A stretch of DNA of 64,000 bases, from contig CAWGJF010000007.1 in assembly GCA_963822905.1 (NCBI GenBank), positions 186,001 to 250,000 on the forward strand, in the 5' to 3' direction. The notes below the pieces were generated by a model. It was not told the origin of the DNA and did no database searches. It worked only from the letters and a program-made list of their open reading frames with translations. The position numbers and the translations under genes were made by a program. The DNA is from CAWGJF01 sp963822905. GTDB lineage: Bacteria > Bacteroidota > Ignavibacteria > Ignavibacteriales > Ignavibacteriaceae. Below are positions 62,061 through 64,000 of this stretch, in pieces. The first letter of the stretch is position 1. Every line of letters begins with the position of its first letter.

Positions 62061-62834
62061 TTACGCAGTCACTTCTTCTTCGGATTTAAATTTAGAAACA
62101 ATATAATCCCTGTTCATACGTGCAATGTTTGTAACAGAAATTCCTTTTGGGCATTCGGCTTCGCAGGCATAAGTGTTTGTGCAGCTTCCAAATCCTTCTT
62201 CATCCATAACCTTTATCATTTTTTCAACCCTGCGGTAGCGTTCTGCCTGTCCCTGCGGCAGAAGTGCGAGATGAGAAACTTTTGCAGAAACAAACAACAT
62301 TGCAGAAGCATTTTTGCACGCAGCTACACAGGCTCCGCATCCAATGCAGGCTGCAGCATCAAATGCCAATGATGATTTATCTTTTGAAATAGGAATTTCA
62401 TTTGCATCCGGTGCACCGCCGGTATTTGCTGAAATAAATCCGCCTGCCTGAAGAATTTTATCAAAGCCCGACCTGTCAACCATCAAATCTTTTATAACCG
62501 GAAAAGCCTTCGCCCTGAACGGCTCAACCCAGATTGTCTGCCCATCTTTGAAGTTACGCATATGAAGCTGGCAGGTTGCAATTTTTGGCAGTGGTCCGTG
62601 TGGATGTCCGCTGATTACAAGCCCGCATGTTCCGCAGATTCCTTCACGGCAGTCGCTTTCAAAATGAATTGCTTCTTCGCCTTTAGCTTCAAGTCCATTA
62701 TTTATTTCATCAAGCATTTCAAGAAAAGATGCATCAGGCGAAATGCTGACTTTGTAATCCATAAAACTGCCGACAGCAGTTCTGCTTTTTTGTCTCCATA
62801 TTTTAAGAGTTAAGTTGAGATTTTTTGCTTCCAT
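62061..62834 (-). CDS. sdhB: Succinate dehydrogenase/fumarate reductase iron-sulfur subunit
   Basis: 257 residues. The N-terminal [2Fe-2S] ligands are in CREGICGTCG (with an upstream Cys), [4Fe-4S] ligands in CIGCGACVAAC and the [3Fe-4S]/[4Fe-4S] pattern in CTNTYACEAECPKGI. It transfers electrons from the flavin of SdhA to quinone through the membrane anchor. The B-type architecture (Bacteroidota style) is suggested by the N-terminal MEAKNLNLTLKIWRQ. It overlaps sdhA by 1 bp. The gene lies directly after the accessory island. Confidence 0.95.
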   Translation of the reverse strand: MEAKNLNLTLKIWRQKSRTAVGSFMDYKVSISPDASFLEMLDEINNGLEAKGEEAIHFESDCREGICGTCGLVISGHPHGPLPKIATCQLHMRNFKDGQTIWVEPFRAKAFPVIKDLMVDRSGFDKILQAGGFISANTGGAPDANEIPISKDKSSLAFDAAACIGCGACVAACKNASAMLFVSAKVSHLALLPQGQAERYRRVEKMIKVMDEEGFGSCTNTYACEAECPKGISVTNIARMNRDYIVSKFKSEEEVTA

Positions 62835-64000
62835 TACTTGTAACTCCTTGTCGCTAATTTCACATATTCAAATTCAAGAGGTTCTTTGTGAAGATTCCAG
62901 TCTCCGTTGTTATTATTTTCCCAGGCAGAAACGTAAGAATAGTTTTCATCATCGCGTTTTGCTTCGCCTTCTTCAGTCTGGTATTCTTCCCTGAAATGTC
63001 CGCCGCAGGATTCGTTTCTGTTCAGTGCATCTTTTGCCATCAGTTCGCCAAGTTCAAAATAATCTGCAACTCTTCCTGCTCTTTCTAAAGTTTGATTAAC
63101 ATCATCACCGCTTCCCGGGATTGTAACATCTTTCCAGAATTCCTGTTTTAATTCTCTGATCTCTGTAATCGCTTCTTTCAAACCTTTTTCATTCCTTGCC
63201 ATTCCAACCTTATTCCACATAATTCTTCCGAGCACTTTATGGAAATCATCAACAGTACGTTTTCCTTTAACTGAAAGAAGTTTGTTAGTTAAATCTTTTA
63301 CTTCATTTACGACTTTATCAAATTCAGGATGATCTGTTCCGACTGCAGCAGGTTTTGTACTTGCAAGATAATTTCCCATTGTATAAGGAATAACAAAGTA
63401 GCCGTCTGCAAGTCCCTGCATCAACGCACTTGCGCCAAGCCTGTTAGCACCGTGATCAGAGAAATTTGCTTCACCGAGAACGAACAACCCCGGAATTGTA
63501 CTCATCAAATGATAATCAACCCAAAGCCCGCCCATAGTGTAATGCGGTGCAGGATAAATCATCATTGGAACTTCATAGGGATTTTCACCGGTAATGTTCT
63601 GGTACATATCAAAAAGATTACCGTAACGTTCTTCAATTGTGTGTTTGCCAAGCCTGTTTATTGCATCTTTAAAATCAAGATATACAGCATTGCCGCCTTT
63701 CACTCCCCTGCCTTCATCACATGCTTCTTTGGCAGAACGTGATGAAATATCTCGTGGTGCAAGATTTCCGAATGAAGGATATTTTCTTTCAAGATAATAA
63801 TCTCTTTCTTCTTCAGGAATATCACCCGGATGACGGTTATCATTTTTATTTTTTGAAACCCAGACTCTTCCATCATTCCTTAAACTTTCACTCATCAAAG
63901 TTAATTTTGATTGAGCTTCTCCGTGAACCGGCAGGCAGGTTGGATGAATTTGTGTGTAACAAGGATTTGCAAAGAATGCTCCTCTTTTGTGTGCACGCCA
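62834..64000 (-). CDS. sdhA: Succinate dehydrogenase flavoprotein subunit (C-terminal part)
   Basis: The frame is open to the window edge (389 codons, start outside). Visible features: FFANPCYTQIHPTCLPVHG and SESLRNDGRVWVSK (substrate region), HYTMGGLWVDYHLMSTIPGLFVLGEANFSDHGANRLGASALMQGLADG (FAD C-terminal signature), and the helical C-terminus. It oxidises succinate to fumarate with covalently bound FAD. The cytochrome subunit sdhC is expected outside the window. Confidence 0.95.
   Translation of the reverse strand, partial: WRAHKRGAFFANPCYTQIHPTCLPVHGEAQSKLTLMSESLRNDGRVWVSKNKNDNRHPGDIPEEERDYYLERKYPSFGNLAPRDISSRSAKEACDEGRGVKGGNAVYLDFKDAINRLGKHTIEERYGNLFDMYQNITGENPYEVPMMIYPAPHYTMGGLWVDYHLMSTIPGLFVLGEANFSDHGANRLGASALMQGLADGYFVIPYTMGNYLASTKPAAVGTDHPEFDKVVNEVKDLTNKLLSVKGKRTVDDFHKVLGRIMWNKVGMARNEKGLKEAITEIRELKQEFWKDVTIPGSGDDVNQTLERAGRVADYFELGELMAKDALNRNESCGGHFREEYQTEEGEAKRDDENYSYVSAWENNNNGDWNLHKEPLEFEYVKLATRSYK

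Overview
The window looks like part of the chromosome of an AT-rich member of the Bacteroidota/Chlorobi/Ignavibacteria lineage, most likely Ignavibacteria-like. This is an inference from three things: repeated C-terminal type IX secretion (T9SS) sorting tails with the YPNPFNPTT motif, the tilS-hpt-ftsH gene order, and the family mix (DUF4837, DUF2723, SecA with a long C-terminus, a B-type SdhB).

Layout. 0-47 kb is mostly ordinary core genome. 1-3.7 kb: lipoprotein, P-II regulator and secA (minus). 3.8-9.5 kb: a chromosomal class D beta-lactamase, then glnE (frameshifted near its end) coupled to a DUF2723 membrane protein. 9.5-15 kb: a broken T9SS cargo gene, a secreted protein with 74-residue tandem repeats, and a large secreted protein ending in a lysozyme-like domain. 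15.3-21.7 kb: tilS-hpt-ftsH-polyprenol kinase-like-DUF4837, and greA. 21.7-26.5 kb: two secreted zinc peptidases, one with a badly disrupted sorting tail. 26.5-37.4 kb: AddB-like nuclease, methyltransferase, thioredoxin, M14 peptidase with a sigma-like protein, rpsU, LOG protein, dacB, secG and tRNA-Met. 37.5-43.7 kb: two large T9SS beta-helix proteins. 44-47.2 kb: obgE and an acidic protein.

47.2-62 kb is an accessory island, all genes on the + strand. It contains several units with the hallmark of integron gene cassettes: the GTTRRRY-like core at a unit's start is complementary to the RYYYAAC-like core just after its gene, followed by a long imperfect hairpin (attC). Four such units are clear: alpha/beta hydrolase, lipoprotein, FRG-domain protein, and HEPN-like protein. 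A serine hydrolase forms a fifth, apparently nested unit. No complete integrase is present; only the C-terminal end of a tyrosine recombinase survives, so the island resembles an attC cluster lacking an integrase. An IS110-family element of the IS1111 subgroup sits exactly at the crossover point of one attC site. Removing it restores a perfect attC end.

The least explained feature is a pair of tandem arrays (48844-49163 and 58725-59170). Both have a strict 42-nt period (8 and 11 units), and each unit carries two dyads whose centres are 21 nt apart. In the second array the unit sequence has diverged strongly, but period, dyad positions and self-complementarity are kept by paired changes. The arrays share a conserved 3' flank, and each lies about 200-240 bp before a cassette core site. 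They do not look like protein genes or CRISPR.

Several genes are interrupted by single-base shifts or an in-frame stop (glnE, the 9.5-10.2 kb gene, the M1 peptidase tail, the FRG gene). These could be real decay or sequence errors. At the right edge sdhB and a partial sdhA (minus) return to core metabolism.
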